Assembly: GCA_031292215.1 (NCBI GenBank)
Contig: JARLHO010000112.1
Span: 1-64,000, forward strand
DNA from: Syntrophobacteraceae bacterium
GTDB taxonomy: Bacteria > Desulfobacterota > Syntrophobacteria > Syntrophobacterales > Syntrophobacteraceae
DNA length: 64,000 nt
Direction of reading: 5' to 3'
Numbering within the stretch: the first letter of the stretch is position 1; every line of letters starts with the position of its first letter. Shown piece after piece: positions 16,816-27,066 of the stretch. The translations under genes and the position numbers were made by a program. Below the pieces are notes generated by a model that was not told the origin of the DNA, searched no databases, and saw nothing but the letters and a program-made list of their open reading frames with translations.

Positions 16816-18603
16816 CTAGTATCTTTCGAACTCGTCTTCGAGACCGTCGCCTCGTTCATTGCCGCCAAGGTTTAGGTCGACGCCCCGGGCCTTGGCGCCG
16901 TCTTCGAGCGCCCTGGCGCCCTCGCCGGCGGGTTTTGCCTTTTCGAGCCTGGCGTGGAGCGCTCCGGACGTAAGATGGGCGATATGGGGCTTGTGTGCTC
17001 CATTTGCGCGCCCACGGGCGTTTGCGTTTCGCTCCTGGCCTTGGCGGGCGCCGTTTGCAGCCGCCCGTGTCTCTTTTGTCCCAGCAATGTTTCCGACTAC
17101 AAAGAACCCGATCGAGTGTTGGAGTTGCGCGGCCTGGCTCTGCAATTCCTCGGAAGTCGAAGCCATTTCCTCGGATGCCGAGGCGTTTTGCTGAATGACC
17201 TGGTCGAGCTGCTGGAGCGCCCTGTTTATCTGGTCGGCGCCCGAGTTTTGCTCATTGCACGCCGAGCTGATCTCCTGGACAAGGTCCGAGGTCTTCTGGA
17301 TGTCCGGGACGATGTTTTGCAGCATGGTTCCGGCCTTTTCCGCGACATCGACACTGGATACCGATAGCTTGCTGATCTCGGCCGCGGCCGTCTGGCTCCG
17401 TTCGGCGAGCTTTCGCACCTCCGAGGCCACGACTGCGAACCCCTTGCCGTGTTCGCCTGCGCGAGCCGCTTCGATGGCCGCATTTAGAGCCAGCAGGTTG
17501 GTCTGGCGGGCGATTTCCTCGATGATCGAGATTTTACCCGCGATTTCCTTCATTGCGGTAACAGTATGGGAGACGGCTTTGCCGCCTTCTTTGGCGTCTT
17601 GGGCCGATTTTACGGCGATTTTTTCGGTCTGCATGGCGTTATCGGCGTTTTGCCTGATATTTGAGCCCATTTGCTCCATGGATGAGGAGACTTCTTCTGC
17701 CGATGCCGCCTGTTCGGTTGCGCCCTGAGACATCTGCTCGGCTGTAGCGCTCAGCTCCTCGCTTCCCGCCGCCACGTTGTCGGACGCTGTCCGCACCTCG
17801 GTTACGATTTCCCGCAGCTTTCCCACCATGTTATCCATTGCCGACAACAGTTGCCCCGTTTCGTCCTTGCCGCTCGCATCGATTTTCATATCGAGATGGC
17901 CTTCGGCAAGCAGATTCGACACCGTCACGCATTCGGCGATCGGCTTGCTTATGATTCGGGATATGAAGACGCCGAGTCCGATGCCGATAAAAACGGCCAT
18001 CAAAATGGCTACAATCATAAAAAGACGGCTCCGGGCATAAAGAGCGTTGCTTTCCATGAATGCGGCCTTGCCGTTTTTATCATGTTCTTTGGCCAATTTT
18101 GCCATAAGATTGTCAACTATATCGATCTTTTCTCTTCCGGCAGTCTTGGCGAGCGCAATGGACGGACGATCTTTCTGGAGTTCTTCCTTTTGAGCAAGGT
18201 CTACAATTTTATTGTTGACTTGTTTGAAGGTTTCCCACGATGTATCTATCTGTGAAAGCAAGTCCTTAGCCGAATCGGTATGCGCTAGCGGCTTTAAGGC
18301 GGCAAGCTCATTTTTCATCGATGTTTCATAAGTATTCATTGCCTGTAGATATTTATTTCTTTCGTCCTGCGATAATGCAAGAAGAAAATTCTGTTGTTCG
18401 CGCGAAAAATTGATAAGATCGACATTTGCTTGTTTGGAGTATGATATACCGACTGTTTCCTTAGTATACAGCGAGCCTAGCATATCGTCAATCTTACTCA
18501 TGTTTTCAATACCAAGGTATCCAACTATCGATGTTATGGCTGCCATTATTATAAATGCAGTGACAAGTTTTGAGCCAATTTTAAGGTCGTAAAACCATTG
18601 CAT
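16816..18603 (-). CDS. Methyl-accepting chemotaxis protein (4HB sensor, HAMP)
   Basis: The 595-residue receptor has two membrane helices (about 8-28 and 191-213). A four-helix-bundle-type periplasmic domain lies between them, then a HAMP domain ([14 protein letters not shown]) and the cytoplasmic MA domain. The MA hairpin tip is intact ([32 protein letters not shown] in the family; seen in pieces). A long flexible linker rich in Ala, Asn and Arg follows, ending DEFERY. The last five residues, EFERY, fit the [x]-aromatic-x-x-aromatic CheR-tether pattern. I chose ATG 18603, about eight bases after GAGAGG; in-frame ATGs at 18621 and 18672 lack this spacing. Confidence 0.9.
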   Translation of the reverse strand: MQWFYDLKIGSKLVTAFIIMAAITSIVGYLGIENMSKIDDMLGSLYTKETVGISYSKQANVDLINFSREQQNFLLALSQDERNKYLQAMNTYETSMKNELAALKPLAHTDSAKDLLSQIDTSWETFKQVNNKIVDLAQKEELQKDRPSIALAKTAGREKIDIVDNLMAKLAKEHDKNGKAAFMESNALYARSRLFMIVAILMAVFIGIGLGVFISRIISKPIAECVTVSNLLAEGHLDMKIDASGKDETGQLLSAMDNMVGKLREIVTEVRTASDNVAAGSEELSATAEQMSQGATEQAASAEEVSSSMEQMGSNIRQNADNAMQTEKIAVKSAQDAKEGGKAVSHTVTAMKEIAGKISIIEEIARQTNLLALNAAIEAARAGEHGKGFAVVASEVRKLAERSQTAAAEISKLSVSSVDVAEKAGTMLQNIVPDIQKTSDLVQEISSACNEQNSGADQINRALQQLDQVIQQNASASEEMASTSEELQSQAAQLQHSIGFFVVGNIAGTKETRAAANGARQGQERNANARGRANGAHKPHIAHLTSGALHARLEKAKPAGEGARALEDGAKARGVDLNLGGNERGDGLEDEFERY

Positions 18604-18654
18604 TCGTTTAATCCTCTCCATGGTTATCGTGGCCGGCAGCAGTTGTTTGGCGTA

Positions 18655-18698
18655 TGGAGTAAATCCCCCCAACCCCCCTTTGAAAAAAAGGGGGGCGA
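18655..18698. repeat. Core copy of the C/G-rich dispersed repeat
   Basis: A 44-base core (AATCCCCCCAACCCCCC, TTTG and a G-run) matches the MITE-like repeat core. Here the A/T spacer is TTTGAAAAAAA instead of TTTGCAAAAAA. It sits between a receptor gene and the preceding CheW gene. Confidence 0.6.
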
Positions 18699-18791
18699 GC
18701 GGACCAATCCGGTCCGCGGGAGTTATAAGACGCCGTTTCGGGCCTTATGCCAGGTTGCGTTCACGATTGACTAGATGGGTTGCGCTTTGCT

Positions 18792-18823
18792 CCACCCATC
18801 CTACTGCTTTGTAGGATGGGCGG
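18792..18823. repeat. Hairpin in the receptor-cheW spacer
   Basis: CCCATCCTAC and GTAGGATGGG form a perfect 10-pair stem with a TGCTTT loop. The surrounding sequence GGGTTGCGCTTTGCTCCACCC is of the REP-like type often found dispersed in related genomes. It may stabilise transcript ends or be a mobile repeat; no T-run follows. Confidence 0.5.
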
Positions 18824-18871
18824 AACGTAGCGGAGCTCATCTCCTTGACGCATCTTGAACGTAACGTGGTT

Positions 18872-19381
18872 TCAGCCCGTCGCGGCTAGAAGCGGTTCTT
18901 CGCACGTCTGCCCAACGGATGCCAGTTCGCGGACAGAAAACACTTCATCTATGTCCAGGATGATCAGGAACTCGCTTTCCCGTTTCCCCATGCCCTTTAT
19001 GAACCGGGTGTCGAGGCGCGTGCCGATGCGGGGGGGCGGCTCGATTTGATTGGGATCAAGATCCAAGACCTCCTGGACCGAATCGACCAGGGCGCCAAGG
19101 ATTGTGCTTTCCCCGTCTATTTCGATCTCCACGATTATGATGCAGGTGTTGACCGACCTTTGAGTCCCGGTCATCCCGAATTTCAGCCGCACGTCCACCA
19201 CGGGCACGACGCTTCCTCGGAGGTTGATCACCCCGAGCATAAAATCCGGGGTCCGGGGCACCTTGGCAACCGAGGTAAAATCGAGAACTTCGCGCACCTT
19301 GGAGATATCGAGCGCGAAAACCTCCTCATGGAGTTTAAAGGTCAGGTACTGACTCGTTTCGGTAATTGACTCCACACTCAT
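18872..19381 (-). CDS. cheW: CheW-type coupling protein (second copy)
   Basis: This 169-residue CheW domain (QYLTFKLHEEVFALDISK, VINLRGSVVPVVDVRLKF) is about 80% identical to the one at 16307-16804. AGGAGGACTGCG precedes the ATG at 19381. The upstream spacing and leader GATACTAGGAGG match that of the other copy, so receptor tail and cheW were duplicated together. It is the CheW between the two poly-HAMP receptors and the 4HB receptor. Confidence 0.92.
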   Translation of the reverse strand: MSVESITETSQYLTFKLHEEVFALDISKVREVLDFTSVAKVPRTPDFMLGVINLRGSVVPVVDVRLKFGMTGTQRSVNTCIIIVEIEIDGESTILGALVDSVQEVLDLDPNQIEPPPRIGTRLDTRFIKGMGKRESEFLIILDIDEVFSVRELASVGQTCEEPLLAATG

Positions 19382-19391
19382 CGCAGTCCTC

Positions 19392-22300
19392 CTAGTATCT
19401 TTCAAATTCCTCGTCTGCCAAATCAGACCGAACTTCCTTGCTCAGATTCAAAGCGATTCCGTTGCCCGGGCGATCCCCGTGATCTTGTCCGTTGTGCTTT
19501 TGGGGCGCGGGATGGGCCGTTCGCATTGGTTGTGTCTTATGCGGTTTGCCCGACTTATCGCTGAGCATGGCGCTTATCCGGGGGGCGGACGTGGACCCTT
19601 GGAACTTGAAAAAGGCAATCGAGTTCTGGAGTTGTTCGGCCTGAGTCAAAAGTTCGACGGAAGTCGAAGCCATCTCTTCGGAGGCCGCGGCGTTTTGCTG
19701 GACAACCTGGTCCAACTGTTGAATGGCCTTGTTGATCTGGCCGGCGCCCACTGACTGCTCGTTGCTGGCTGCGGAAATCTCCTGCACCAGGTCGGCGTTT
19801 CTCTGAATATCGGGAACCATCATGGTTAGCATCTCGCCGGCTCTTTCGGCAATTTTGACGCTCGAAGCCGACAGTTTATTGATTTCGCCCGCCGCGGTCT
19901 GACTGCGTTCGGCTAGTTTTCGCACCTCCGAGGCCACCACGGCGAATCCTTTCCCATGCTCGCCGGCGCGCGCGGCCTCGATTGCAGCATTTAAGGCCAG
20001 CAGGTTGGTCTGCCTGGCGATCTCTTCGATAATGGAAATCTTGCCCGCGATTTCCCTCATCGCCCCAACGGTCTCCGAAACCGACTTGCCGCCCTCTCTT
20101 CCGTCTTCGGCAGCCTTTATGGCGATCTTTTCCGTCTGCTGGGCATTATCGGAGTTCTGCTTGATGTTGGCCGCCATCTGCTCCATCGAGGAGGAAATCT
20201 CTTCGACCGAGGCCGACTGTTCCGTTGAGCCCTGAGAGAGTTCTTCGGCGCTCGAACTTATCTCCTGGCTTCCCGTCATGACCTGGTTGGCTGCCGATTG
20301 AATGTTTGACATGACTTCGGTTAGACCATCGACCATCTTGGCCAGCGCCTGCATCAGCTTGTCCTCCGCGGACCGCTCTTTGATCCTGACCGTGAGATTG
20401 CCGCCCGCGATCTCCTGGGCGGTGGTGGTCACCTCGTCCATGGCATCGATAAGCATGTGGATATTATTTTTTATCTTGTTGTATTGCCCCTTGTACTCCT
20501 TGGCAATTTTGGGAGGAATGACTCCCCGGGAGACCTTCTCCACATAGTCGGCGGTTACCATAAGCGGTTCGACGATATTTGCGATCGTGTCGTTTACCCC
20601 GGCTACGAGCTTATTCCATCCTCCTACGAAAAGAGTCGCGTCGGCCCGTTTGTCGAGTTCGCCGTTAGCGGCTGCCTGGATGATTATGTCGGTTTCGGCG
20701 AGCAGCTCGTTCATCATCTTGACCATGGCGTTCAGGTTGTTTTTGATGATGTTGTACTGGCCCTTGTATGCGGTGGTGATTTCGGGAGGTATGACGCCCT
20801 TGGAAACCTTTTCCACATAGTCGGCGGTAACCATGAGGGGTTCGACGATATTTGCGATCGTGTCGTTTACCCCGGATACGAGCTTATTCCATCCGCCGAC
20901 AAAAAGTGTCGCGTCGGCCCGTTTGTCGAGCTCGCCGCTTGCGGCCGCCAGGATGATTTTGTCGGTTTCGGCGAGCAGTTCGTTCATCATCTTGACCATG
21001 GCGTTCAGGTTGTTTTTGATGATGTTGTACTGGCCCTTGTATTCGGTGGCGATAGCAGGAGGTATGACGCCCTTGGAAACCTTCTCCACATAGTCCGCGG
21101 TAACCATGAGGGGGTCGACGATATTTGTGATCGCATCATTTACCCCGGTTACGAGCTTATTCCATCCGCCGACGAAAAGAGTCGCGTCGGCCCGTTTGCC
21201 CAGTTCCCCGCAGGCGGCTGCCTGGACAATTTTGTCGGTTTCGGCGAGCAGCTCGTTCATCATCTTGACCATGGCGTTCAGGTTGGTTTTGATGATGTTG
21301 TACTGGCCCTTGTATTCGGTGGTGATAGCGGGAGGTATGATGCCCTTCGATACCTTTTCCACGTAGTCGGCGGTAACCATAAGGGGTTCGACGATATTTG
21401 CGATCGTGTCGTTTACCCCGGATACGAGCTTGTGCCAGCCTCCAACGAACAGCTTGTCGTTTGCCCGTTTGTCCAGTTCGCCGTTTGCGGCCGCATGGAT
21501 GATCTTGTCGGTTTCCGCAAGCAGATTATTCATCATGTCGATAGTGGCGTTGAGATTGTTTTTGATTTCGTTGAAATCGCCCTTGTAGACATCGGTTATC
21601 CGCGGCGGAATGTCTCCTTTGGAGATGCGGTCTATATATTCGGCCGTGACGTTTATCGGGGCCACAAACGCATCGATCAGTTCATTTAATCCGGCTACGA
21701 GTTTTTTCCAGTCGCCCACAAATCTCGCCGCATTGCTGCGGGTGTCGAGCTTGCCGTCCTTGGTGGCTTGGATGAGGCTGTTTACTTCCTCTACATATTC
21801 CTTGAGGTTTTCTCGAACCTTCTCGATGGTGTCATTGATAAATGCCTTCTTGCCCGGAAACTTTTCCAGGGTCGCCTCAAAGTTTCCTTTGCCAAATTCG
21901 GCGATACAGGCCATGGCTTTTTTCTTTACGGAGATATGGCCGCTCACCATAACGTTTACGCCTTTGGCCATGGTGCGATAAGCGCCGTGGAATTTATCCT
22001 CCGCAATCATTACATCTATATCGCCCGCGTCGTGTTCCTTGGACATGTGACCCATCTCGGCTATCAAGGAATTAAGAGTATCGATGCAGAGGTTTAGATT
22101 GTTCTTTATTTCGTTGAAATCTCCTTTGTATTCATCGGTGATCCTTGGGGGGATATCGCCCTTGCTGATTCTGTCCACGTACTCAGCCGAGACGTTCAAG
22201 GGGCCGATGACAGCGTCCAGGGTATCGTTTACGCCCTGTACGATTTTTTTGTAATCGCCCGCATGGCTGGATGCATCGGCCCTTACGGCGAGCTTTCCCT

Positions 22301-23117
22301 GCACGGCGGCCTCACTTAGCATATCGATATCGTTTATGATGGCTTTAAACTTATCCACCATGATCTTCATGGCGGCAAAAAGCTGCCCGACTTCGTCGCC
22401 GCGGCTCGAATCGATGGAAACGCTCATATCGCCTTCGGCAAGTCGTTTGTTGATCGCGACCGCTTCGCTTATGGGCTTTGTTATGCTGCTGCTGACAAAT
22501 ATTATGATGAAAATCGCCAATGCCAGCGATCCGCACAAAAGGGCGATGAGAAGATTTCGAGAGGAGCGGTAAGAGTCCCCCGCGGCCTTGCCCGCGCTCT
22601 GCATCCTGTTGCGCTCGAATTTGATCAAATTGTCTACAGCCGAAAAATATTTATCCTGCATGGGACGCATGGCGAAAAGGGCGGCCGTGGCCTCTTGTTT
22701 TTTATTGGATTCAATAAGGCCCAGTACTTCGTCTTTGGCGCTGGTATAGGCGCTTCTGCGTTTCAGCACGTCATGTAGAATCGCTTTGCCTTCTTCGGAT
22801 GTAACCGTCTTGGAAAGTGAAGCGATATTTTCCGAGATCCTGGACTGCGATTGGGCGGCTGTCCGGAGCTCCTTTTCGATGTCGCCGGCATCCGTTAAAA
22901 GGATTGCATTGCGTAGCCTTCTCGCCACCTGGTTGATGTCCTGGACCGTCTCGTTTGCCAAAACGGTCTTTGGCCACCTGTCGGTTACCATCGAGGTGAC
23001 CGTATCATTTACTGTGCCTAGCCTGTTCATTGCAAAAAGCGCCGTGACGGTCATCAAAACGAGCATCACGCCAAAGGCGAGCGCCATTCTCAGACCGATC
23101 TTCATGTTTTTCAGCAT
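19392..23117 (-). CDS. Very large methyl-accepting chemotaxis protein with poly-HAMP array
   Basis: This 1241-residue receptor has two membrane helices (about 10-32 and 185-213) with a 4HB-type periplasmic domain. A cytoplasmic array follows from about 215 to 905 of alternating HAMP-like modules, then the MA signalling domain (about 915-1180), a flexible linker and a C-terminal EFERY tether. Module types read [20 protein letters not shown] with [18 protein letters not shown], and [18 protein letters not shown] with [14 protein letters not shown]. Four near-identical 91-residue units occupy about 510-888. Poly-HAMP domains relay conformational changes. It has AAGGA upstream and lies between its paralogue and cheW. 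Confidence 0.9.
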   Translation of the reverse strand: MLKNMKIGLRMALAFGVMLVLMTVTALFAMNRLGTVNDTVTSMVTDRWPKTVLANETVQDINQVARRLRNAILLTDAGDIEKELRTAAQSQSRISENIASLSKTVTSEEGKAILHDVLKRRSAYTSAKDEVLGLIESNKKQEATAALFAMRPMQDKYFSAVDNLIKFERNRMQSAGKAAGDSYRSSRNLLIALLCGSLALAIFIIIFVSSSITKPISEAVAINKRLAEGDMSVSIDSSRGDEVGQLFAAMKIMVDKFKAIINDIDMLSEAAVQGKLAVRADASSHAGDYKKIVQGVNDTLDAVIGPLNVSAEYVDRISKGDIPPRITDEYKGDFNEIKNNLNLCIDTLNSLIAEMGHMSKEHDAGDIDVMIAEDKFHGAYRTMAKGVNVMVSGHISVKKKAMACIAEFGKGNFEATLEKFPGKKAFINDTIEKVRENLKEYVEEVNSLIQATKDGKLDTRSNAARFVGDWKKLVAGLNELIDAFVAPINVTAEYIDRISKGDIPPRITDVYKGDFNEIKNNLNATIDMMNNLLAETDKIIHAAANGELDKRANDKLFVGGWHKLVSGVNDTIANIVEPLMVTADYVEKVSKGIIPPAITTEYKGQYNIIKTNLNAMVKMMNELLAETDKIVQAAACGELGKRADATLFVGGWNKLVTGVNDAITNIVDPLMVTADYVEKVSKGVIPPAIATEYKGQYNIIKNNLNAMVKMMNELLAETDKIILAAASGELDKRADATLFVGGWNKLVSGVNDTIANIVEPLMVTADYVEKVSKGVIPPEITTAYKGQYNIIKNNLNAMVKMMNELLAETDIIIQAAANGELDKRADATLFVGGWNKLVAGVNDTIANIVEPLMVTADYVEKVSRGVIPPKIAKEYKGQYNKIKNNIHMLIDAMDEVTTTAQEIAGGNLTVRIKERSAEDKLMQALAKMVDGLTEVMSNIQSAANQVMTGSQEISSSAEELSQGSTEQSASVEEISSSMEQMAANIKQNSDNAQQTEKIAIKAAEDGREGGKSVSETVGAMREIAGKISIIEEIARQTNLLALNAAIEAARAGEHGKGFAVVASEVRKLAERSQTAAGEINKLSASSVKIAERAGEMLTMMVPDIQRNADLVQEISAASNEQSVGAGQINKAIQQLDQVVQQNAAASEEMASTSVELLTQAEQLQNSIAFFKFQGSTSAPRISAMLSDKSGKPHKTQPMRTAHPAPQKHNGQDHGDRPGNGIALNLSKEVRSDLADEEFERY
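20455..21590 (-). repeat. Tandem 273-bp repeats within the poly-HAMP receptor gene
   Basis: The gene contains near-identical units spaced exactly 273 bases (91 codons) apart; for example the sequence GCGTTCAGGTTG recurs at about 20729, 21002 and 21275. At least three units are almost identical in DNA, and a more diverged fourth follows near 21547. Such DNA-level identity indicates recent unequal recombination or slippage and predicts copy-number variation between strains. Confidence 0.85.
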
Positions 23118-23181
23118 CGTTTTTTCCTTTTGATAGGCTAGGGGTTGATATAAATTTCACGGTATTCTCATTGCGGTTCTG

Positions 23182-26100
23182 CTAGTAGTTCTCAAATTCT
23201 TCGTCGCTCAAATCCGACCTGGTTTCTTTAGACAGATTCAAAAGGATCCCGTTAGCGGGGCGATCCCCGTAAGTGTGTCCATTAGCCTTTTGAGGCGTTG
23301 GACGGTTTGACCTCGCCAGTTGTGTCTTATGAGGCTTAAGGAGTTTCTCGCCGCTCCTACCGTTTGTCTTCGCGACGGACGAGGACCCTTTAAACTTGAA
23401 AAAGGCAATGGAGTTCTGGAGTTGTTCGGCCTGGGTCAAAAGCTCGACGGAAGTCGAAGCCATCTCCTCGGATGCCGCGGCATTCTGCTGGATAACCTGG
23501 TCCAACTGTTGAATGGCCATGTTGATCTGGCCGGTTCCCGCGGACTGCTCGTTGCTGGCCGCGGCGATCTCCTGCACCAGGTCGGCGTTTTTCCGGATAT
23601 CGGGAACCATCATGGTTAGCATCTCGCCGGCTCTTTCGGCAATTTTGACGCTCGAAGCCGACAGTTTATTGATTTCGCCCGCCGCGGTCTGACTGCGTTC
23701 GGCAAGTTTTCGCACCTCCGAGGCCACCACGGCAAACCCCTTTCCATGCTCGCCGGCGCGCGCCGCCTCGATTGCGGCATTTAGCGCCAGCAGGTTGGTC
23801 TGCCTGGCGATCTCTTCGATAATGGAGATCTTTCCCGCGATTTCCTTCATCGCCCCAACGGTTTCCGAAACCGACTTTCCGCCCTCTCTTCCGTCTTCGG
23901 CAGCCTTTATGGCGATCTTTTCCGTCTGCTGGGCATTATCGGAATTCTGCTTGATGTTGGCCGCCATCTGCTCCATCGAGGAGGAGATCTCTTCGACCGA
24001 GGCCGACTGTTCCGTTGAGCCCTGAGAGAGTTCTTCGGCGCTCGAACTTATCTCCTGGCTTCCCGTCATGACCCGGTTGGCTGCCGATTGAATGTTTGAC
24101 ATGACTTCGGTTAGACCATCGACCATCTTGGCCATCGCCTGCATCAGCTTGTCTTCCGCGGACCGCTCCTTGATCTTGACCGTGAGGTTGCCGGCGGCAA
24201 TTTGTTCCGCGGTCTCGGTCACTTCTTCCATACAAACAAGCAACGTGTTGAGGTTGTTTTTGATTTCGTTAAAATCGCCTTTGTAGGTTTCGACGATCTT
24301 GGGAGGGATCTCTCCCTTGCTGATTCGGTCCACGTATTCCGCCGCCACGGTAAGAGGTCTTATCACCGCATCCAGGGTGCTATTGACACCTTCAACGATC
24401 TTGCGATAGTCCCCATGATGTTTTTTCGCATCCGCCCGTGATGCGAGGTTGCCATCGAGAGCGGTCTTGACCAGACCGTCGGTATCCTGGACCAACTGGA
24501 CGACAGCCTGAACCGTTCTTTCCAACCCATCGTTGATCTTCGTAAAATTTTCGCCGATTTGGCGGGTGTCTTCGTCAGTGGCGGCGGTGGAAGAGGTAAT
24601 GCTAAGATCTCCCCTGGCGACTTTCCCAAGATTGACCACCAACTTATCGACCTCAATCGCCTGATAATCGGCTCGCTTTTTGGCAAGACGCGCGGCTTTT
24701 TTTACTTCCGTGAGATCCGTTGCGACTTCGAGTGCTCCGATGATCCTGCCCTCGGCGTCTTTTACCGGCACGCCGGAGTAAGCGATATCCAAATCCTTGC
24801 CCTGCGGATGGGCTTCCGTTTCGGCTGTGATACTGTGGCCGCGCTGCATGCATTGTCCCGTGGCGCACTTATCCGTGCGGCAATGGGGCGTTTTGAAGTG
24901 ATCGTGGCATTTGGTCCCTATGAGGGCCTGCTGTGAAAGACCGGCAAGGCTTGCTCCGACGGCGTTCATGTATAGAACGGTGAAATCGCGATCCACAATG
25001 AAGGCCGGTACAGGCATGGAGTCAAGATGGGCAACAATTGCCCCCACGGTATTGTTCATCCCTTCCACGATTTTGCGGAAGTCGCCATGGTGTTTCGCTA
25101 CATCCACCCGTGCGGACAACTTTCCCTGGATAGCCGATTCGGCGAGCATATTGGCATCGCCTATTAAAGCTTTAATGTTATCGATGCAGCCATTGAGATT
25201 GTTCTTAATTTCATTGAAGTCGCCCTTGTATTCATCGGTGATCGAGGGAGGGATATCGCCCTTGCTTATTCGGTCCACATACTCGGCCGATACATTCAAG
25301 GGGCCGATGACAGCGTCAAGGGTATCGTTTACTCCCTGCACGATTTTTTTGTAATCGCCCGCATGGGTGGATGCATCGGCCCTCACGGCGAGCTTTCCCT
25401 GCACGGCGGCCTCACTTAGCATATCGATATCGTTTATGATCGCTTTAAACTTATCCACCATGTTCTTCATGGCGGCAAAAAGCTGCCCGACTTCATCGCC
25501 GCGGCTCGCATCGATGGAAACGCTCATATCGCCTTCGGCAAGTCTTTTGTTGATCGCAACCGCTTCGGCTATGGGCTTTGTAATGCCGATGGCGACAAAT
25601 AGTATGATAAAAACCGCCAAGGCCAGCGATCCGCACAAAAGGAAGGTGAGAAGATTTCGAGAGGAGTGGTAAGAGTCCCCCGCGGCCTTGCCGGCGCTTT
25701 CCATCATGGTGTGGTCGAATTTGATGAAACTGTCCAGAGCCGAAAAATATTTATCCTGTGCGGGACGCATGGCGAAAAGGGCGGCCGTGGCCTCTTGTTT
25801 TTTATTGGATTCAATAAGGCCGAGTACTTCGTCTTTGGCGCCGATATAGGCGCTTCTGCGTTTCAGCATGTCCTTTAGAATCGCTTTGCCTTCTTCGGAT
25901 TTAACCGTCTTGGAAAGTGAATCGATATTTCGCGAAGCCCTGGACTGCGCTTGGGCGGCTATCCGGAGCTCCCTTTCGATGTCGCCGGCATCGGTTAACA
26001 GGAGCGCATCGCGTAGCCCTCTTGCCGCCAGGTTGATGTTTAGGGCTGTCTCGTTTGCCAAAACGGCCTTTGGCCATCTGTCGGTTACTATCGAGGTTAC

Positions 26101-26217
26101 CGTATCGTTTACCGCCCCGAGTCTGTTCATTGCAAAAAGCGCCATGGCGGTCATCAAAGCGAGCAGTACGCCAAAGGCTAGAGAAATTCTCAGTCCGATT
26201 TTTAAGTTTTTCAGCAT
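23182..26217 (-). CDS. Methyl-accepting chemotaxis protein with poly-HAMP and PAS domains
   Basis: This 1011-residue receptor starts like its neighbour (TM helices about 10-30 and 190-213, 4HB-type periplasmic domain, HAMP). A PAS domain is inserted at about 390-500 ([20 protein letters not shown] and [21 protein letters not shown]). The PAS loop has a Cys/His cluster ([18 protein letters not shown], then QC), suggestive of a metal, cluster or redox sensor, which is inference. HAMP-type modules and the MA domain (about 715-960) follow, and a linker ends in EFENY. GAGGG precedes the ATG. It is paralogous to the 1241-residue receptor and cotranscribed with it. Confidence 0.9.
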   Translation of the reverse strand: MLKNLKIGLRISLAFGVLLALMTAMALFAMNRLGAVNDTVTSIVTDRWPKAVLANETALNINLAARGLRDALLLTDAGDIERELRIAAQAQSRASRNIDSLSKTVKSEEGKAILKDMLKRRSAYIGAKDEVLGLIESNKKQEATAALFAMRPAQDKYFSALDSFIKFDHTMMESAGKAAGDSYHSSRNLLTFLLCGSLALAVFIILFVAIGITKPIAEAVAINKRLAEGDMSVSIDASRGDEVGQLFAAMKNMVDKFKAIINDIDMLSEAAVQGKLAVRADASTHAGDYKKIVQGVNDTLDAVIGPLNVSAEYVDRISKGDIPPSITDEYKGDFNEIKNNLNGCIDNIKALIGDANMLAESAIQGKLSARVDVAKHHGDFRKIVEGMNNTVGAIVAHLDSMPVPAFIVDRDFTVLYMNAVGASLAGLSQQALIGTKCHDHFKTPHCRTDKCATGQCMQRGHSITAETEAHPQGKDLDIAYSGVPVKDAEGRIIGALEVATDLTEVKKAARLAKKRADYQAIEVDKLVVNLGKVARGDLSITSSTAATDEDTRQIGENFTKINDGLERTVQAVVQLVQDTDGLVKTALDGNLASRADAKKHHGDYRKIVEGVNSTLDAVIRPLTVAAEYVDRISKGEIPPKIVETYKGDFNEIKNNLNTLLVCMEEVTETAEQIAAGNLTVKIKERSAEDKLMQAMAKMVDGLTEVMSNIQSAANRVMTGSQEISSSAEELSQGSTEQSASVEEISSSMEQMAANIKQNSDNAQQTEKIAIKAAEDGREGGKSVSETVGAMKEIAGKISIIEEIARQTNLLALNAAIEAARAGEHGKGFAVVASEVRKLAERSQTAAGEINKLSASSVKIAERAGEMLTMMVPDIRKNADLVQEIAAASNEQSAGTGQINMAIQQLDQVIQQNAAASEEMASTSVELLTQAEQLQNSIAFFKFKGSSSVAKTNGRSGEKLLKPHKTQLARSNRPTPQKANGHTYGDRPANGILLNLSKETRSDLSDEEFENY

Positions 26218-26426
26218 TTTTTACCCTCTAGGTCGGCAAGTGGTCGTCATACACGAAAAAACTTCACAGATGAGCATTTCGGGTTTCAATCATCTCTTAT
26301 ACCAAGTTGGGTTCAAGCCCGGCCGCCACGTCCTCTGATGCGGTTGGAACAAGAATTAAACTTGAAGTTTCATGCAAGAGCCGTTTGTCGGGTTTTGCTT
26401 CACTCAACCCAACCTACAGATGCAAC

Positions 26427-27047
26427 TTATCGAGATTCGATGACATCTAGCTTTCTAAACAACTGGGCATCGCTTGCTACCGGTTCGAATAGCTCCGAGA
26501 TCTCAGCGGGCATTTTCTGAGTCTGTTCGGTGGCGAAAAAACCTCCGGGGGCAAGCGAGCGGTGAAACATTTCGATCACCTTTATCCGCTGGGCGTTTTC
26601 GAAGTGGAGCAGCACATTTTTGCAAAGGATCAGGCTAAAGCCTTCGCCTATGGGCTTGAGGGTAAGAAGATCGTGTCTTTGGTATTGGATTCGGTTTCGA
26701 AGAAGCTCGGCTATGCTGAAGTATCCCGGTCTATCGTCAGGTGTAAAGTACTTTGCCAGCAGGTCGCCCGGCATTCTTTTTACTTCTTCTTCCCGGTATG
26801 CCCCCGTGCGGATGATGTCGCCGAAAAGGGAGCAATCGTCTAGATCGGTAGCCTCTATACGCAGGTTTTTAAACCCGAAGGTTCCCATGTTTTCCGCAAA
26901 AAGCATTGCGAGCGAGTATGGCTCCTGCCCGGTAGCGCACCCCGCATCCCATACGCGCACCCGGCTTCGGCCGGAAGTGTAGGGGATCACATGTTCGACG
27001 ACCCGCTCCAAGGTCTGCATGTCTCTTAGGAAAAAGGTAAACGCCAT
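26427..27047 (-). CDS. CheR-like SAM methyltransferase (catalytic domain only)
   Basis: The 206-residue protein corresponds to the C-terminal SAM-binding half of CheR: VRVWDAGCATGQEPYSLAMLFA, IEATDLDDCS, FSLILCKNVLLHFEN and APGGFFATEQ. The N-terminal helical receptor-binding domain of CheR is absent. The ATG at 27047 has GGGAGA six bases upstream; alternatives further upstream lack this. It probably methylates receptors or another operon target. It sits between cheA and the PAS receptor gene. Confidence 0.8.
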   Translation of the reverse strand: MAFTFFLRDMQTLERVVEHVIPYTSGRSRVRVWDAGCATGQEPYSLAMLFAENMGTFGFKNLRIEATDLDDCSLFGDIIRTGAYREEEVKRMPGDLLAKYFTPDDRPGYFSIAELLRNRIQYQRHDLLTLKPIGEGFSLILCKNVLLHFENAQRIKVIEMFHRSLAPGGFFATEQTQKMPAEISELFEPVASDAQLFRKLDVIESR

Positions 27048-27066
27048 GCTCATTCTCCCTGATCTT

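Noticed and set aside
20457-21689. Long 410-codon plus-strand frame opposite the poly-HAMP receptor
   Set aside because: It is antisense to a strongly supported receptor gene and repeats with the same 273-bp period; its openness follows from the codon pattern of the repeats.
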